Assembly: GCA_002083365.1 (NCBI GenBank)
Contig: LVWS01000022.1
Coordinates: 1-64,000 of the forward strand
Reading direction: 5' to 3'
Length of the DNA stretch: 64,000 nt
DNA from: Nitrospira sp. SG-bin1
GTDB taxonomy: Bacteria > Nitrospirota > Nitrospiria > Nitrospirales > Nitrospiraceae
Shown one piece after another: positions 51,384 to 61,500 of this stretch (position 1 is its first letter; every line of letters starts with the position of its first letter). Under the pieces are notes generated by a model. The model had not been told where the DNA came from. It saw nothing but the letters and a program-made list of their open reading frames with translations, and did not search any database. A program made the translations under genes and the position numbers.

Positions 51384-51707
51384 TTAGGCTGGATTGGGTG
51401 CGACGAACACCAATACCATGAGCCGACGGTCCGTATGATTCTTCACACCGTGCTCCTCCCCGGCTGGAGCCAGAGTCCCTTGCCCCGTCTCAAGCATTCG
51501 ATGGTCGGTACCGACCTGAAATGTTCCTTGTCCCTCCAGAACGATATACACTTTATCCTGGTTGCCATGAACATGGCCCTTTTGTTCTTGGCCCGGCTCA
51601 AAGCAATATACATCGCAGAAGAATCGTTCCGTCTGGAACAGGTTGTTCTTCTTCATCTTCTCACGACTGAACTGTTGAAAGTCGGCCAGTGTCACGATTT
51701 GCATCAT
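51384..51707 (-). CDS. Cupin domain protein
   Basis: 107 residues from ATG 51707 (ATG 51704 is equal). A single cupin barrel with motif 1 GHVHGNQDKVYIVLEGQG and motif 2 with EEHGVKN; the three His and one Glu could bind a metal. GGAGAGGAAAC precedes the start. Substrate unknown. It is the downstream half of the pair with the coiled-coil gene or independent; they lie 36 nt apart. Confidence 0.82.
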   Translation of the reverse strand: MMQIVTLADFQQFSREKMKKNNLFQTERFFCDVYCFEPGQEQKGHVHGNQDKVYIVLEGQGTFQVGTDHRMLETGQGTLAPAGEEHGVKNHTDRRLMVLVFVAPNPA

Positions 51708-51743
51708 CGATGTTTCCTCTCCTAGGCACATAGGAACCGTCGG

Positions 51744-52181
51744 TTACGGCATATGAGACAAGAGTTTTTGGTATGACTGTTTCAATTCGTTCAGCGCCTT
51801 GTTCATTCCATCCTGCACCTCGTGCCATTTCGCATCGGTAGCTCCCTTCAACTGGTCCAATTTCTCCCGGACACCATCCTTTTTCTTCTCCAGCTCGTTG
51901 AGCGACTTCTGCAAATCGGCTCGCGTGGACTCAGAGGCTTTTGCAACTTTCTCGCGTAAGTCAATAATCTGGCGATGAATCGCCGTCAATTCCTCTTGAG
52001 TCTTTCGTTGAAAAGCCTCCTTCTGTTGTGCCGTATACTCCTTGGTGGCCTCAATCGCTTCCCGTGTCTCTTTCGCAACTTTTTCGGCACTCGCCTCGGA
52101 CTCGGCAGCCATGCTCGAACAAGGAACCAAGCCTGCCAATACTATTGATACGATACCTACAACCAATCGATTATGATCCAT
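51744..52181 (-). CDS. Secreted coiled-coil protein, unknown function
   Basis: 145 residues. Signal peptide about 1-25 (ending MAA). The rest is a continuous amphipathic, Lys/Glu/Gln-rich helix (about 30-140) that should form a coiled coil, with the pattern IDLREKVAKASESTRADLQKSL as an example of its style. It may be a periplasmic apolipoprotein-like or stress protein; I do not recognise a family. Divergent from the HDOD gene. Confidence 0.75.
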   Translation of the reverse strand: MDHNRLVVGIVSIVLAGLVPCSSMAAESEASAEKVAKETREAIEATKEYTAQQKEAFQRKTQEELTAIHRQIIDLREKVAKASESTRADLQKSLNELEKKKDGVREKLDQLKGATDAKWHEVQDGMNKALNELKQSYQKLLSHMP

Positions 52182-52312
52182 GATTTCCTCATCATGCAGG
52201 CCACAGTATGGTTCGTGACCGTTTCTAAGTCACGATCCCTAAACTTTTACAGGAAAGCAGCCGACAAGGGAAGTCGTGACTCATATACTCGCTTTCGAGG
52301 AGCACACCCCTT

Positions 52313-53176
52313 ATGGCTTCTGAAACAGGATCGGTCACCACGCCACTTGAACGGCTGGAACAAGCCTTGATCCAGAAAATTGAGGCTGGAGAGATCGAGC
52401 TCCCCCTGCTCCCACAGGCGGCCAGCCAAGTGTTGGCACTGGCGGCGGATCCAGCCTCCGATGCGGCGAAGCTCTCCTCGTTGATTCACCAGGATCAGGC
52501 GCTGGCCGCCCATGTCATGAGGATCGCCAATTCACCGGCCTACATGCCCCGCAGCCCGGTAGTGTCCCTTCAGCACGCCGTAGCCATGCTGGGCATTACC
52601 CTGCTGTCCGAGATCGCCTTTACGGCGTCGTTGAAGTCCGGTGCGTTCAAAGTGCCGGGACATGAGGACGACGTGAAACGATTGTGGCGCCACTCCTTGG
52701 CAAGCGGAGCCTTCGCGAAGGAGGTCGCCCGCATGAGACGTGTCAACGTCGAAAGCGCATACCTCTGTGGTTTGCTGCATGAAATCGGTAAACCCGTCGT
52801 GTTACAAACCGCTACGACCCTTGCCCATGCGCAGCGAGTGTCCCTTGAAAAGGCGGTCGTCCATGGTTGGGTCGAGGGCTATCATTCCCGCGTCGGAACC
52901 CTCATCGCGGAAAAATGGAGTTTGCCCAAGCAGGTAGCGGCGGCCATTCAATATTGCGAAGAATACGACCATGCCAGTTCGTTCCGTCAAGAGTGCCTGC
53001 TCACCTGCGCCGCAGATAAGCTGGCAAGCCACCTCCTCTCACCGGGGGATATGCCGGAAGAGACGCTCCGTGCACATCCCGTCTTTGGAGAACTCAATCT
53101 TTATCCCAACGACATCGACCAGCTCATGACCACCAAGGACCATGTACTGGCTGTCGTGAATGCGTTGAACCTATGA
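52313..53176 (+). CDS. HDOD domain signalling protein
   Basis: 287 residues. The HDOD region covers about 28-230: LPLLPQAASQVLALAADP, VVSLQHAVAMLGITLLSEIAF, and a remnant HD-type LCGLLHEIGKPV, where the usual HD pair is reduced to HE. HDOD proteins are mostly non-catalytic signalling proteins. It ends four bases inside the start of the sthA-like gene (ATGA), so the two are translated together; a link between them is inferred only from this. Confidence 0.88.
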   Translation: MASETGSVTTPLERLEQALIQKIEAGEIELPLLPQAASQVLALAADPASDAAKLSSLIHQDQALAAHVMRIANSPAYMPRSPVVSLQHAVAMLGITLLSEIAFTASLKSGAFKVPGHEDDVKRLWRHSLASGAFAKEVARMRRVNVESAYLCGLLHEIGKPVVLQTATTLAHAQRVSLEKAVVHGWVEGYHSRVGTLIAEKWSLPKQVAAAIQYCEEYDHASSFRQECLLTCAADKLASHLLSPGDMPEETLRAHPVFGELNLYPNDIDQLMTTKDHVLAVVNALNL

Positions 53177-54588
53177 GCACACCCGTTGCCTTCGATATCC
53201 TCGTGATCGGCGCCGGTCCGGCCGGCCAAAAAGCGGCGGTCCAAGGGGCTAAGAGCGGTAAACGCGTCGCGTTGATCGAGCGAGAGCGGGGGATCGGAGG
53301 CAGCTGTGTCTATCGCGGCACGATTCCCAGCAAGACATTACGAGAAAGCGCCCTTCATTTGGATCGGCTCAAACGCGCCGGAGAGGCGTTTCAATTCAGT
53401 CTCAAACCAGACACTCAAATTGCGACTCTCCTGAGCCGTCTTGAAGACGTCGTCCACGCACATGACTCCTTCATGAGCCGTCAAATTCGGCGCAACGGCA
53501 TCTCGCTGTTCCACGGACGAGCACGTTTCCTTGGTGAACACACGATCGAAATGCACACGGTGGACGGGGCGCAACAACAATTCACCGCCGAAACCATCGT
53601 GATCGCCACAGGATCTCGCCCGAGAAACCCCGCTGAAATTCCCGTCGATCACGAGCACATCCTCGACAGTGACTCGCTGCTCTCCATGATTTACTTACCA
53701 CGGTCACTGGCGGTCATCGGAGGCGGTGTGATCGGCAGTGAGTACGCTTCTATCTTTGCGCTGCTGGGAGTAGAGGTGACTTTGATCGATCGGGCTCCCT
53801 ATCCGCTTCAATTTATGGATCGAGAACTGGTCGAACAGTTTATCAAGAGTTTTGAACAGCAGGGCGGGCATTATCTCGGCGGACAGCAGATTGAGAAGGT
53901 GCGATGGAACGAGGTGGCACACGTCGTCACGAAACTGACCGATGGCACGCTGATCAATACCGAAAAACTGCTGGTCGCCCTGGGGCGGCAGGCCAACATC
54001 GAAGACCTGAACCTCTCCGCAGCAGGCATCATGGTTTCTGATAAAGGCGTGATCCCTGTGAATCAGTACTGTCAGACAAACGTACCTCACATCTATGCGG
54101 TCGGCGATATGGTCGGTGCGCCGGCACTGGCATCCAAGGCCATGGAGCACGGTCGACGCGCCGTCCGCCATGCGCTTAACCTTCCGATCGGTGATGCCGC
54201 CTCAACCATCCCGTTAGGCATCTATACGATCCCGGAAATGGCGAGTATCGGCCTTGATGAGACGGGCGCGCGGGAACGCTATCGAGATCCTTTAATCGGA
54301 CGAGCAAAATTTGAAGAAATCGCCCGTGCCCAGATATCGGGAGCCGGCCACGGCCTGCTCAAGATGGTGGCTGATCCGGCCGGGGAGCGTCTACTCGGGG
54401 TACAGGTCGTCGGAGATTCCGCCACGGAACTGGTACACCTGGGACAATTGGCCCTCCAGAGCGGCGCGACGATCGAGTCATTTATCGACAACGTTTTTAA
54501 CTTTCCAACCTATGCCGAAGCCTACCGTATCGCTGCGCTTGATATTCTCGGTCAAGCGGCGAAACGTCGCGCGGCGAAAGCCGCGTAG
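53173..54588 (+). CDS. sthA: SthA-like soluble pyridine nucleotide transhydrogenase
   Basis: 471 residues. FAD/NAD flavoprotein of the dihydrolipoamide dehydrogenase superfamily. The FAD site is VIGAGPAGQKAAVQGAK, the NAD site VIGGGVIGSEYASIFALLG, and the C-terminal FNFPTYAEAYRIAALD dimer domain is complete. The segment GGSCVYRGTIPSKTLRES has one Cys and lacks the second of the CxxxxC redox pair, which is the mark of SthA-type transhydrogenases rather than lipoamide dehydrogenase. It would exchange hydride between NADH and NADPH pools. Coupled to the HDOD gene by a 4-nt overlap. Confidence 0.88.
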   Translation: MSTPVAFDILVIGAGPAGQKAAVQGAKSGKRVALIERERGIGGSCVYRGTIPSKTLRESALHLDRLKRAGEAFQFSLKPDTQIATLLSRLEDVVHAHDSFMSRQIRRNGISLFHGRARFLGEHTIEMHTVDGAQQQFTAETIVIATGSRPRNPAEIPVDHEHILDSDSLLSMIYLPRSLAVIGGGVIGSEYASIFALLGVEVTLIDRAPYPLQFMDRELVEQFIKSFEQQGGHYLGGQQIEKVRWNEVAHVVTKLTDGTLINTEKLLVALGRQANIEDLNLSAAGIMVSDKGVIPVNQYCQTNVPHIYAVGDMVGAPALASKAMEHGRRAVRHALNLPIGDAASTIPLGIYTIPEMASIGLDETGARERYRDPLIGRAKFEEIARAQISGAGHGLLKMVADPAGERLLGVQVVGDSATELVHLGQLALQSGATIESFIDNVFNFPTYAEAYRIAALDILGQAAKRRAAKAA

Positions 54589-54931
54589 TGGTCCGTATGG
54601 ATCCCAGGCGATCATAGGATCATCAGCCGCGATTGACTTACGGTCTAATGACCCTGCAACTTCTCCCTCATAACTCCTCGCCCGGCCACGTTCAAGGTGC
54701 CCAGCGAACTTCCAACCAGATGTAATTGGCACAGGATCAGCCCTACGATGCAATCTGCGCTCCGAGCAGTAAACCTCCATGTCTCTCGAAATTCCTCACG
54801 ACGCCACGAGTCCATGCGGGGCGATCTTTAGCCACAACCGGGCCTCCTCATCTTCCGATGATTTGGTCGGATGCGATGTGATACAGCGAGCCTTATCGGT
54901 CGAGAGAAAGAACGAAAGGAGGCAGAGAGGA
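54589..54931. other. Non-coding stretch
   Basis: About 340 bp between the sthA-like stop and the PilZ gene end. Open frames here are opposite or overlapping and lack similarity or ribosome binding sites. A TTTCTCTCGACCGATAA region on the minus side may be a run-off after the PilZ gene. Nothing specific is seen. Confidence 0.4.
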
Positions 54932-55282
54932 CTAGGCTTCGTCGCGCTCTTGCCTTTCACGTTGAAAGGGATGCATCTCCAAGTCTTTAACCACGTCCTG
55001 GAGTCTAGCCCATTCGTTTTGGCCAAGGTTCACAAACTCACACCCAAAACTGCCGGATCGAAACCAGCGAACCACCGCCTGAGAAACCTGGATGGGGGGA
55101 TCACGATCGGATGTGTGAACGCGTAATTGAAGCGTTGTCCCGGGTTTGACCTCGATGAGGCTGAACACACGGCAGCCTCGAATCGACAGATCGCTCAGGG
55201 TACCTTCGCCTGAGACCACATTCGCTGAACTGAACGAACTTCGAAAGTGTACGGTGAACCTGACATGTTTGCGTTGTTCCAT
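54932..55282 (-). CDS. PilZ domain protein
   Basis: 116 residues. A single PilZ domain with the cyclic di-GMP binding motifs RKHVRF (RxxxR, residues 4-8) and DLSIRGC (D/NxSxxG), followed by a beta-barrel core (LQLRVHTSDRDPP). It should bind cyclic di-GMP and regulate a partner; no pilus or flagellar gene is next to it. It follows the rtcB gene on the same strand by 27 nt in reverse order (its start is at 55282, after the rtcB stop at 55310). Confidence 0.88.
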   Translation of the reverse strand: MEQRKHVRFTVHFRSSFSSANVVSGEGTLSDLSIRGCRVFSLIEVKPGTTLQLRVHTSDRDPPIQVSQAVVRWFRSGSFGCEFVNLGQNEWARLQDVVKDLEMHPFQRERQERDEA

Positions 55283-55309
55283 GGGCCGATCGCCAAACCT
55301 GTGCGTTAG

Positions 55310-56761
55310 CTAGCCTTTTATATTGCCGATCGGCCTGAGTTCCGCTACTGTTTTTGTAATTCCCGCCCGATCGACGGCTTCGACTACCTCGGAGATGTTC
55401 TTATAGGCAAATCCCACCTCCTCGGCCAAACCTGACATAGAAACGGCCTTCACAAGGATTCCTCGTTCTCTCATGTGCTTTTGTACCTGTTCCCCGCGGA
55501 TGGCCTTTTTCGCCTGTGCCCGCGACATCCTGCGCCCGGATCCGTGCATCGTCGATGCAAACGTGTCACGCATCGCCCTTTCAGTCCCAGCCAACACATA
55601 TGACCCGGTTTCCATGGAGCCACCGCAGATGATCGGTTGACCCGTCGTACGATACCGTAATGGGAGCTGTTCGCTCGCGGGCCCCAGCGCCCTCGTCGAT
55701 CCTTTTCGATGGACGACCAAGTCACCTTCCGGATACCGTTCGACTTTGGCGATATTGTGCGCCACGTCGTACACCAACTCCATGCCCATCTCTTCGGCCG
55801 AACGACCGAAGACTGCCGCAAAGGCTTCACGGATCTGATGTGTGATCACCTGCCGATTGGCAAAGGCCGTATTCGCCGCGCAATTCATGGCGGCGAAGTA
55901 CTCCTGCCCATCGATAGACTTAAACGGAGCGCAGGCCAGTTGCTGATCCTTGACTGAGATCCCATAGCGCCGCATCGCTTTTTCAAATACTTTCAGGTAG
56001 TCGCTGGCCACTTGGTGACCGAACCCCCGCGATCCACAGTGCACCATCACGACAATCTGATCGTGGCCCGTAATCCCCCAAGCCGACGCCGTCTCTTTGT
56101 CAAAGATTCGCTCGTTGGACGCCACCTGGACCTCGAGGTAATGATTGCCGGATCCGAGCGTCCCCAACTGATTCATCCCGCGGTTTCTTGCCTGGTCACT
56201 GACCGTTGTAGGGTCGGCACCGGTGATGCATCCTCCTTCTTCGATAGCCTCCAGATCGCGATGCCATCCAAATCCCTGCTCGACGCACCATCGCGCCCCT
56301 TTCGTCATGACGTGGTTAAACGACGAGCGGTCCAAACGCACAAATCCGCTTGCCCCGACACCCGCCGGAACTCTCCGGAACAGTTCCGTCATCAATCGAT
56401 CCAGCTGCGGCTGCACATCTTCCCGAGTCAGGTCTGTTTTAATGAGGCGCATCCCGCAATTCACGTCATATCCAACGCCTCCTGGGGAAATAATTCCGGA
56501 TCGGACGTCGAACGCCGCTACACCGCCGATGGGAAAACCATAGCCCCAATGTCCATCCGGCATACACAACGCGTACCGTTTGATACCAGGGAGACAGGCG
56601 ACGTTCGTCACCTGCTCGAAGACTCCAGAATCCATGGATTCAAGGATCGTCGGCGTGGCATAGATCCGTGCAGGCACCAGCATGCCGGACTTCTCGGTAG
56701 TGGGGATCTCCCACACTTCATCGGTGATCCGATTGACGCGCATCTCGGTATTCAAGTTCAT
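55310..56761 (-). CDS. rtcB: RNA-splicing ligase RtcB
   Basis: 483 residues from ATG 56761 (MNLNTEMRVNRITDEVW). Joins RNA 2',3'-cyclic phosphate or 3'-phosphate ends to 5'-OH ends with GTP and Mn2+. Metal and catalytic residues are visible: Cys in GGVGYDVNCGMRL, the HCGSRGFGHQ motif, VYDVAHNIAKVE and the C-terminal SMSGLAEEVGFAYKNI. It overlaps the archease gene by 4 nt, matching the known functional partnership. Confidence 0.95.
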   Translation of the reverse strand: MNLNTEMRVNRITDEVWEIPTTEKSGMLVPARIYATPTILESMDSGVFEQVTNVACLPGIKRYALCMPDGHWGYGFPIGGVAAFDVRSGIISPGGVGYDVNCGMRLIKTDLTREDVQPQLDRLMTELFRRVPAGVGASGFVRLDRSSFNHVMTKGARWCVEQGFGWHRDLEAIEEGGCITGADPTTVSDQARNRGMNQLGTLGSGNHYLEVQVASNERIFDKETASAWGITGHDQIVVMVHCGSRGFGHQVASDYLKVFEKAMRRYGISVKDQQLACAPFKSIDGQEYFAAMNCAANTAFANRQVITHQIREAFAAVFGRSAEEMGMELVYDVAHNIAKVERYPEGDLVVHRKGSTRALGPASEQLPLRYRTTGQPIICGGSMETGSYVLAGTERAMRDTFASTMHGSGRRMSRAQAKKAIRGEQVQKHMRERGILVKAVSMSGLAEEVGFAYKNISEVVEAVDRAGITKTVAELRPIGNIKG

Positions 56762-57195
56762 ACGTCCAACACCACCCTTACGGTCCATCGCCCTCTCTCT
56801 TGATTTAATCCATAGAGATGCTTGGTCACTCCCTTTACATCGTCCCTCAACGCCTGTGTCGAACCATTGACCGGTTCCCCATACAGCATCCCTGTCAGAT
56901 TCCAGGTACCATCGGACCGATGAAGGAGCGTGACAGGAACGTGATTAAACACCACTCCCGCCGCATCCTTCCAGTACACCAGGTCGGACAACCAGTCGAA
57001 CAGCAGCGAGGCAGGATCTTCCTCGATTCGCACGATTGTCCGTTGCCAGGTGCAACCGACTGTCCGGGGATCCGCCATGGCTTCGATGAGGGCATTTGTC
57101 GCTCCCTGAAAGAGATCCTGCAACGAATCGCCGACCGCGTCGAACGCGAGATCCGCAGTCGCTATCTCGTCCAAGAATTGATACGCATAAGACAT
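56758..57195 (-). CDS. Archease (RtcB activator)
   Basis: 145 residues. The start MSYAYQFLDEIATADLAFDAVG and the C-terminal LNQERGRWTVRVVLDV are typical of archease. Archease speeds RtcB ligation by helping guanylylation of its active site. It stops inside the rtcB start (ATGA), so both are coupled. The metal-binding Asp near DEIATADLAFDA is present; the usual His (DHTADV) is replaced, so the metal site may be modified. Confidence 0.88.
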   Translation of the reverse strand: MSYAYQFLDEIATADLAFDAVGDSLQDLFQGATNALIEAMADPRTVGCTWQRTIVRIEEDPASLLFDWLSDLVYWKDAAGVVFNHVPVTLLHRSDGTWNLTGMLYGEPVNGSTQALRDDVKGVTKHLYGLNQERGRWTVRVVLDV

Positions 57196-57267
57196 TTCTG
57201 TTCTACACAGGGGAGCGCAGAGAAAATTAAGAGGGCAACTCGGTAGAAAACGTGCATAAAGACGCGT

Positions 57268-58416
57268 CTATCCGAGCTCGAACACTTTTGGGAAATTGGT
57301 GAGATTGCGGCACCCGTCTTTCGTGACGAGGACCATATCCTCGATTCGAACTGCTCCTAATCCGGGATAATACAGACCTGGTTCGACGGTGACGACGTGT
57401 CCCTCTTGGAGGAGCGACCCGGTTCGGCTGATACGCGGTGCTTCATGAATATCCAGCCCGACTCCATGTCCCGTCCCGTGGAAATACCCCTGCATACGCC
57501 CGTTGACCAGTCCGGTCTTATAGCCGGCCTTTTCAAAACGTGTACAGATACCTTGATGGATTTTCATCCCGTCGGCGCCGTCTTTGATCTTGTCGATAGC
57601 ATCTTCCTGAGCATCCTTCACGATGCCGTACAATCGTTTGAGTTCCGGGCTCGCTTTTCCGCGTATCACCGTCCGCGACATGTCGGCAAAATAGCGGCTC
57701 GTCGCGGAGCGAGGGAAGACATCAAAGATGATGCTGCGATGAGCCGGCAACGGCCCACTGCCTTCATTATGGGGATCGCAGGCCTGCTCCCCCCCCGCCA
57801 CGATCGTATGCTGGGCCACACAGTTCCGCTCCATGAGTTTGACGTTGACCAACTGCTTGACTCGCTCGGATGTCAACACCCCTCCGTCACACCAAAGCTC
57901 TCCGTCTTGGATCGACGCTCGACGCAGGAGATCATGAGCCGAGGCTACCGCTTCTTCAGTGGCTCGCTGGGATAGTTCGATCTCTCGAACCTCGTCCGCG
58001 GTTTTTACAACACGTTGCTCATAAAAAGGATCGCGCTTCGGTTTAAGGCTGTATCCCAACTCTTGTAATCGCGTCGCATAGATGAAGGGGAAATTGGCGG
58101 GGACCAGCAGCCGTCTGACTTTGGATTCTTTCAAGATGATATGCACGATATCGACCGTCGTCGGGTTTTTCATCCCCTGTTTCTTGGCTTTCTGTTCGAT
58201 TTCCGAGTAGGAGAGCACTCGATCGACCGACGATTGAGCCCTGGCGCGATCCATTTCCAGATCACTCATGACCATCAGCCGCTCACCCTTGATTTCGAGA
58301 TAGATAAACGGATCCGGTGCCATGAAACGTGTGGCATAGTACAGATTCGAGTCCTGTTCGCTGGCGGCGATGAACAGTGTGGCCGCCTCCGGTTGGGGTA
58401 TCGTAGTGCGTTTCAT
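57268..58416 (-). CDS. M24 family Xaa-Pro-type aminopeptidase
   Basis: 382 residues. The N-terminal half is the creatinase-like domain (about 1-145). The C-terminal pita-bread domain has the metal ligands Asp in IIFDVFPRS and YFADMSRT, His in GHGVGLDIHEAPR, Glu in VTVEPGLYYPG and Glu in VRIEDMVLV. It cleaves an N-terminal residue next to proline or a similar peptide bond. No signal peptide, cytoplasmic. Transcribed alone. Confidence 0.9.
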   Translation of the reverse strand: MKRTTIPQPEAATLFIAASEQDSNLYYATRFMAPDPFIYLEIKGERLMVMSDLEMDRARAQSSVDRVLSYSEIEQKAKKQGMKNPTTVDIVHIILKESKVRRLLVPANFPFIYATRLQELGYSLKPKRDPFYEQRVVKTADEVREIELSQRATEEAVASAHDLLRRASIQDGELWCDGGVLTSERVKQLVNVKLMERNCVAQHTIVAGGEQACDPHNEGSGPLPAHRSIIFDVFPRSATSRYFADMSRTVIRGKASPELKRLYGIVKDAQEDAIDKIKDGADGMKIHQGICTRFEKAGYKTGLVNGRMQGYFHGTGHGVGLDIHEAPRISRTGSLLQEGHVVTVEPGLYYPGLGAVRIEDMVLVTKDGCRNLTNFPKVFELG

Positions 58417-58539
58417 GAATGTGCTAGAAGGGCGGCAGAGTTGAATGAAATCCTCGAGATCTCAAGAACATGTAAGAAAGATGCTAGCATGGGGCCTGGG
58501 GTCGGTCAAGAATGGTGATTAGTCGAGGACCCAAGATCG

Positions 58540-61500
58540 CTACGGCACCGCAGGAACCGGAGAGTGAGTCATATCCTTCGGTCGCACGCCGGATTCTTCA
58601 TCCGGTGTCACCAAATCTATCGGGAGCGTGAGCGTATTGGTCAAGACATCGACCGCGAGTTGGGCCAATCCCGATAGGCCCGATGCAAAGGACTTTACCG
58701 GCAGATAGGTCACTTCCGGATCTTCCATCGCGCCTTTCATGGTGAACATCGCCGTGGCAATCCCCTTGCGATCGCCGGCAATAATTCGCCCAAAGAGTGG
58801 AATCGTCTTGAGGAATTGCGAGTAAGACCCGAAGGGGCTCACGGCGACGGCAAGATCCAGCTGGTCCGTCGGCAAATCGTAATTTCCGGCCGCGGTAATT
58901 TTGAGAATGGGGCTGTCGATGATCAAATTTTCCGTCTGGAACATTCCATCTTGAATGACGACGGTGGCGGAAATCCTGTTGTATGGCAGGCCCTCCTTTT
59001 CAAGATCGACCTTCCCTTGCAACACAGCCGGAAGGTTCAACAAACTGATGATCTTCCATACTGCCCGCTCATTTGATTTCAGAATACGACCGTTTTCCAA
59101 CAACAACTCGACTTTTCCGTTCAGGGAAGGATAGACCCCATGGGGATTGCGCCCATGCCCGCGAAGCACGCCGCTCAATCGAACTTCACCCGATACCCCA
59201 TGGACTTGCGTCTTGGTCAGTCGCAGCAGATCTTCACATTCGACTCCGGTCGCCCGAAAGGAAAGATCCAGATCCGCCGGCGCCTTTGGAGGAAGGTGCA
59301 CCACCAGCCGTCCGGCCACTTGCCCATGGGTTGACTCGCCGGAAAGACGATCGACATCCAGGATCCCGTCCTGAATATTGATTCGCGCGGATAGCGAGCT
59401 GAACTTCAGATGTTTGTAACGACCACGCGCAACAGCCGCGGCCAGGGTGACGTGGCTGGTCGCGGCCATGGTTTCGAGAAACTCCCGGATAGGAGTCCGT
59501 TCTCCTTTGGGAATCACGAGACTCAAATCCAATTGGTTGGATTCGATCTTGCCCGTGATGAGCGGCTTCGTCATCCAATTTCGAACCGTGGCCTCCAAGG
59601 CCAGGTCACTGCCTTGAGTCCTGAACGACAACCGTTTGACTTCGACCTCGTTGCGGGACAATTTTACCCGAGCGTAAAGGTCCTGTAGGTGTCCCTCGAT
59701 CCCTTTCGCCTGCATCAGTCCATTCGTCAACCCCATCCATCCGGTCATTCGCCACGTCCGCCAGTCCCTCTCTCTCCCTTTGACATCGAGCGAGACCTCA
59801 AGATTGCCTGCATCGAGTCCGCCTTTCGATATCCAGTCCGGTAGACTGGATACCGACAATGTTCCCGTCGCCACCGCCATATCGATCATGAAGCCATTCC
59901 CGAACTGCAGGGCGCCCTTCGCTGGAATGTTCAGTGACGGCAGAACCAGTTCCACTCGCTGTAGCTTGACGTTGGTGGACTCAGGTATCACCCCCTCGAA
60001 CTCCACAGTGGCACGAGGACCCACGGGTTTTGCAATCGGTCCGAGCGTGACTTTTGCTTCATCCAATACCACAGCGCCCCGTATATGAGGTCTGGCCGCC
60101 GACCCAGAAAACGAGACCGTCGAGCTAAGGGTGCCCTCCAACGCATTGTGTTCGAATGCAGAAAAATGAAACAGCCGAACCGCCTGCGCCGCATCACCGC
60201 GAGCACGAATAACAAAATCCTGATACTGACTCTGTGATCCACCGGTGACCGTCCCTTGGACCTGCACCGCGATTCCGCCAAGGTGTCCGGACACTTGGTC
60301 AAACTCCGTGGCTCCATCGGCCAATACAAATCGCCCCTGCATCCCGGTCACGCGCTCCGGCAAACTGGCATGGGAGAGGCTCACCTGACGAGCCGTAATC
60401 TCTCCGCCGGCAAACGTAACCCCTCCTGGTTGGTTCAGCGGTCCAACCAGGCGGAACGTCGATTGCGCCGTACCGGCTGCGTCACGGATGCCGGCCAACA
60501 ATTGCGTGACGCGCTCCGCTTTCACGGTCTTCGCCAGAAATTCAAGCAGCTGCGACGCTCCGATCTCACCCGTCACTTCCAGTTCCAACCATGGACCTGC
60601 ATCGAGAAAGGGCACTTCAGCTTTTCCGCCTGTGATCTGCATTGCGCCATACATCCCCGTTATCTTCGTGATGCGGACGCGTCCTGTCTCGACCACCACC
60701 ACCGCAGCGAGGTCTTTCACGGCGATACGGTCACTGCCGATCAATCCTTGACCGTCGCTCACATGGAACTCTCCGATCGTCGAGAGTTGAGGGCCCGTCG
60801 TCGCGGCCCCAGTGAGTGTCGCATTCATCACTTGTACCTTGCCGTCGATCTGACGATCGGCGAGCAGGGCGGGAAGCTGTGGATGGATCCAATCAGGGGG
60901 AATGGTTTTAAGGAGCTGGGGCAGGGCCACCACCGAACTGTTGAAGGTCACGGCAAATGTGGGCTGGGGGGTAAGGAGGCCCGATAGATCGGCCTTCCCC
61001 TTTAGAGTGATGTTGTTCAAATGTGCCGTCATGTCGGACAACACCATGTCGTACCCCGCGACACCGGGCATGACGCGCACTTTGCTCCGAAGATTCAAGG
61101 CCCCTTGAAGGCGTTCAGGCACCGGCCTAGGGCCCAGGAAATCCGCCGCGTCCCGTATCCTGAGAGCGGCCGCATCGATTTGTCCCTCAAACTGAAATCC
61201 TCTGGGGGAGCCGGTCGTCTCTTCACCGGACAACGAAACCAACGGTTCTGCTCGTCTGACGATGCCATCCAGCGACACCGCGGATGTGCCCGACTCCCCC
61301 CGAGGGGCAGCCGAGACATGCACTTCAGCGAACCCGCGATCAGGATGGACCGTCAACTTGAACTCGACATGTTCCAACATCAGCGATCGAATGCCGTCGG
61401 GTCTGGCGACATCGACGACCGTGATCGTGCCGTTGACCAATGTGGCCTCTTTGATCATGAGCGTCCGTGCCATCATGCCTATTGTTTCTTGATCGGCATC

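Noticed and set aside
54779..55126. Plus-strand frame opposite the PilZ gene
   Set aside because: PilZ has clear RxxxR and DxSxxG motifs; the opposing frame is a shadow.
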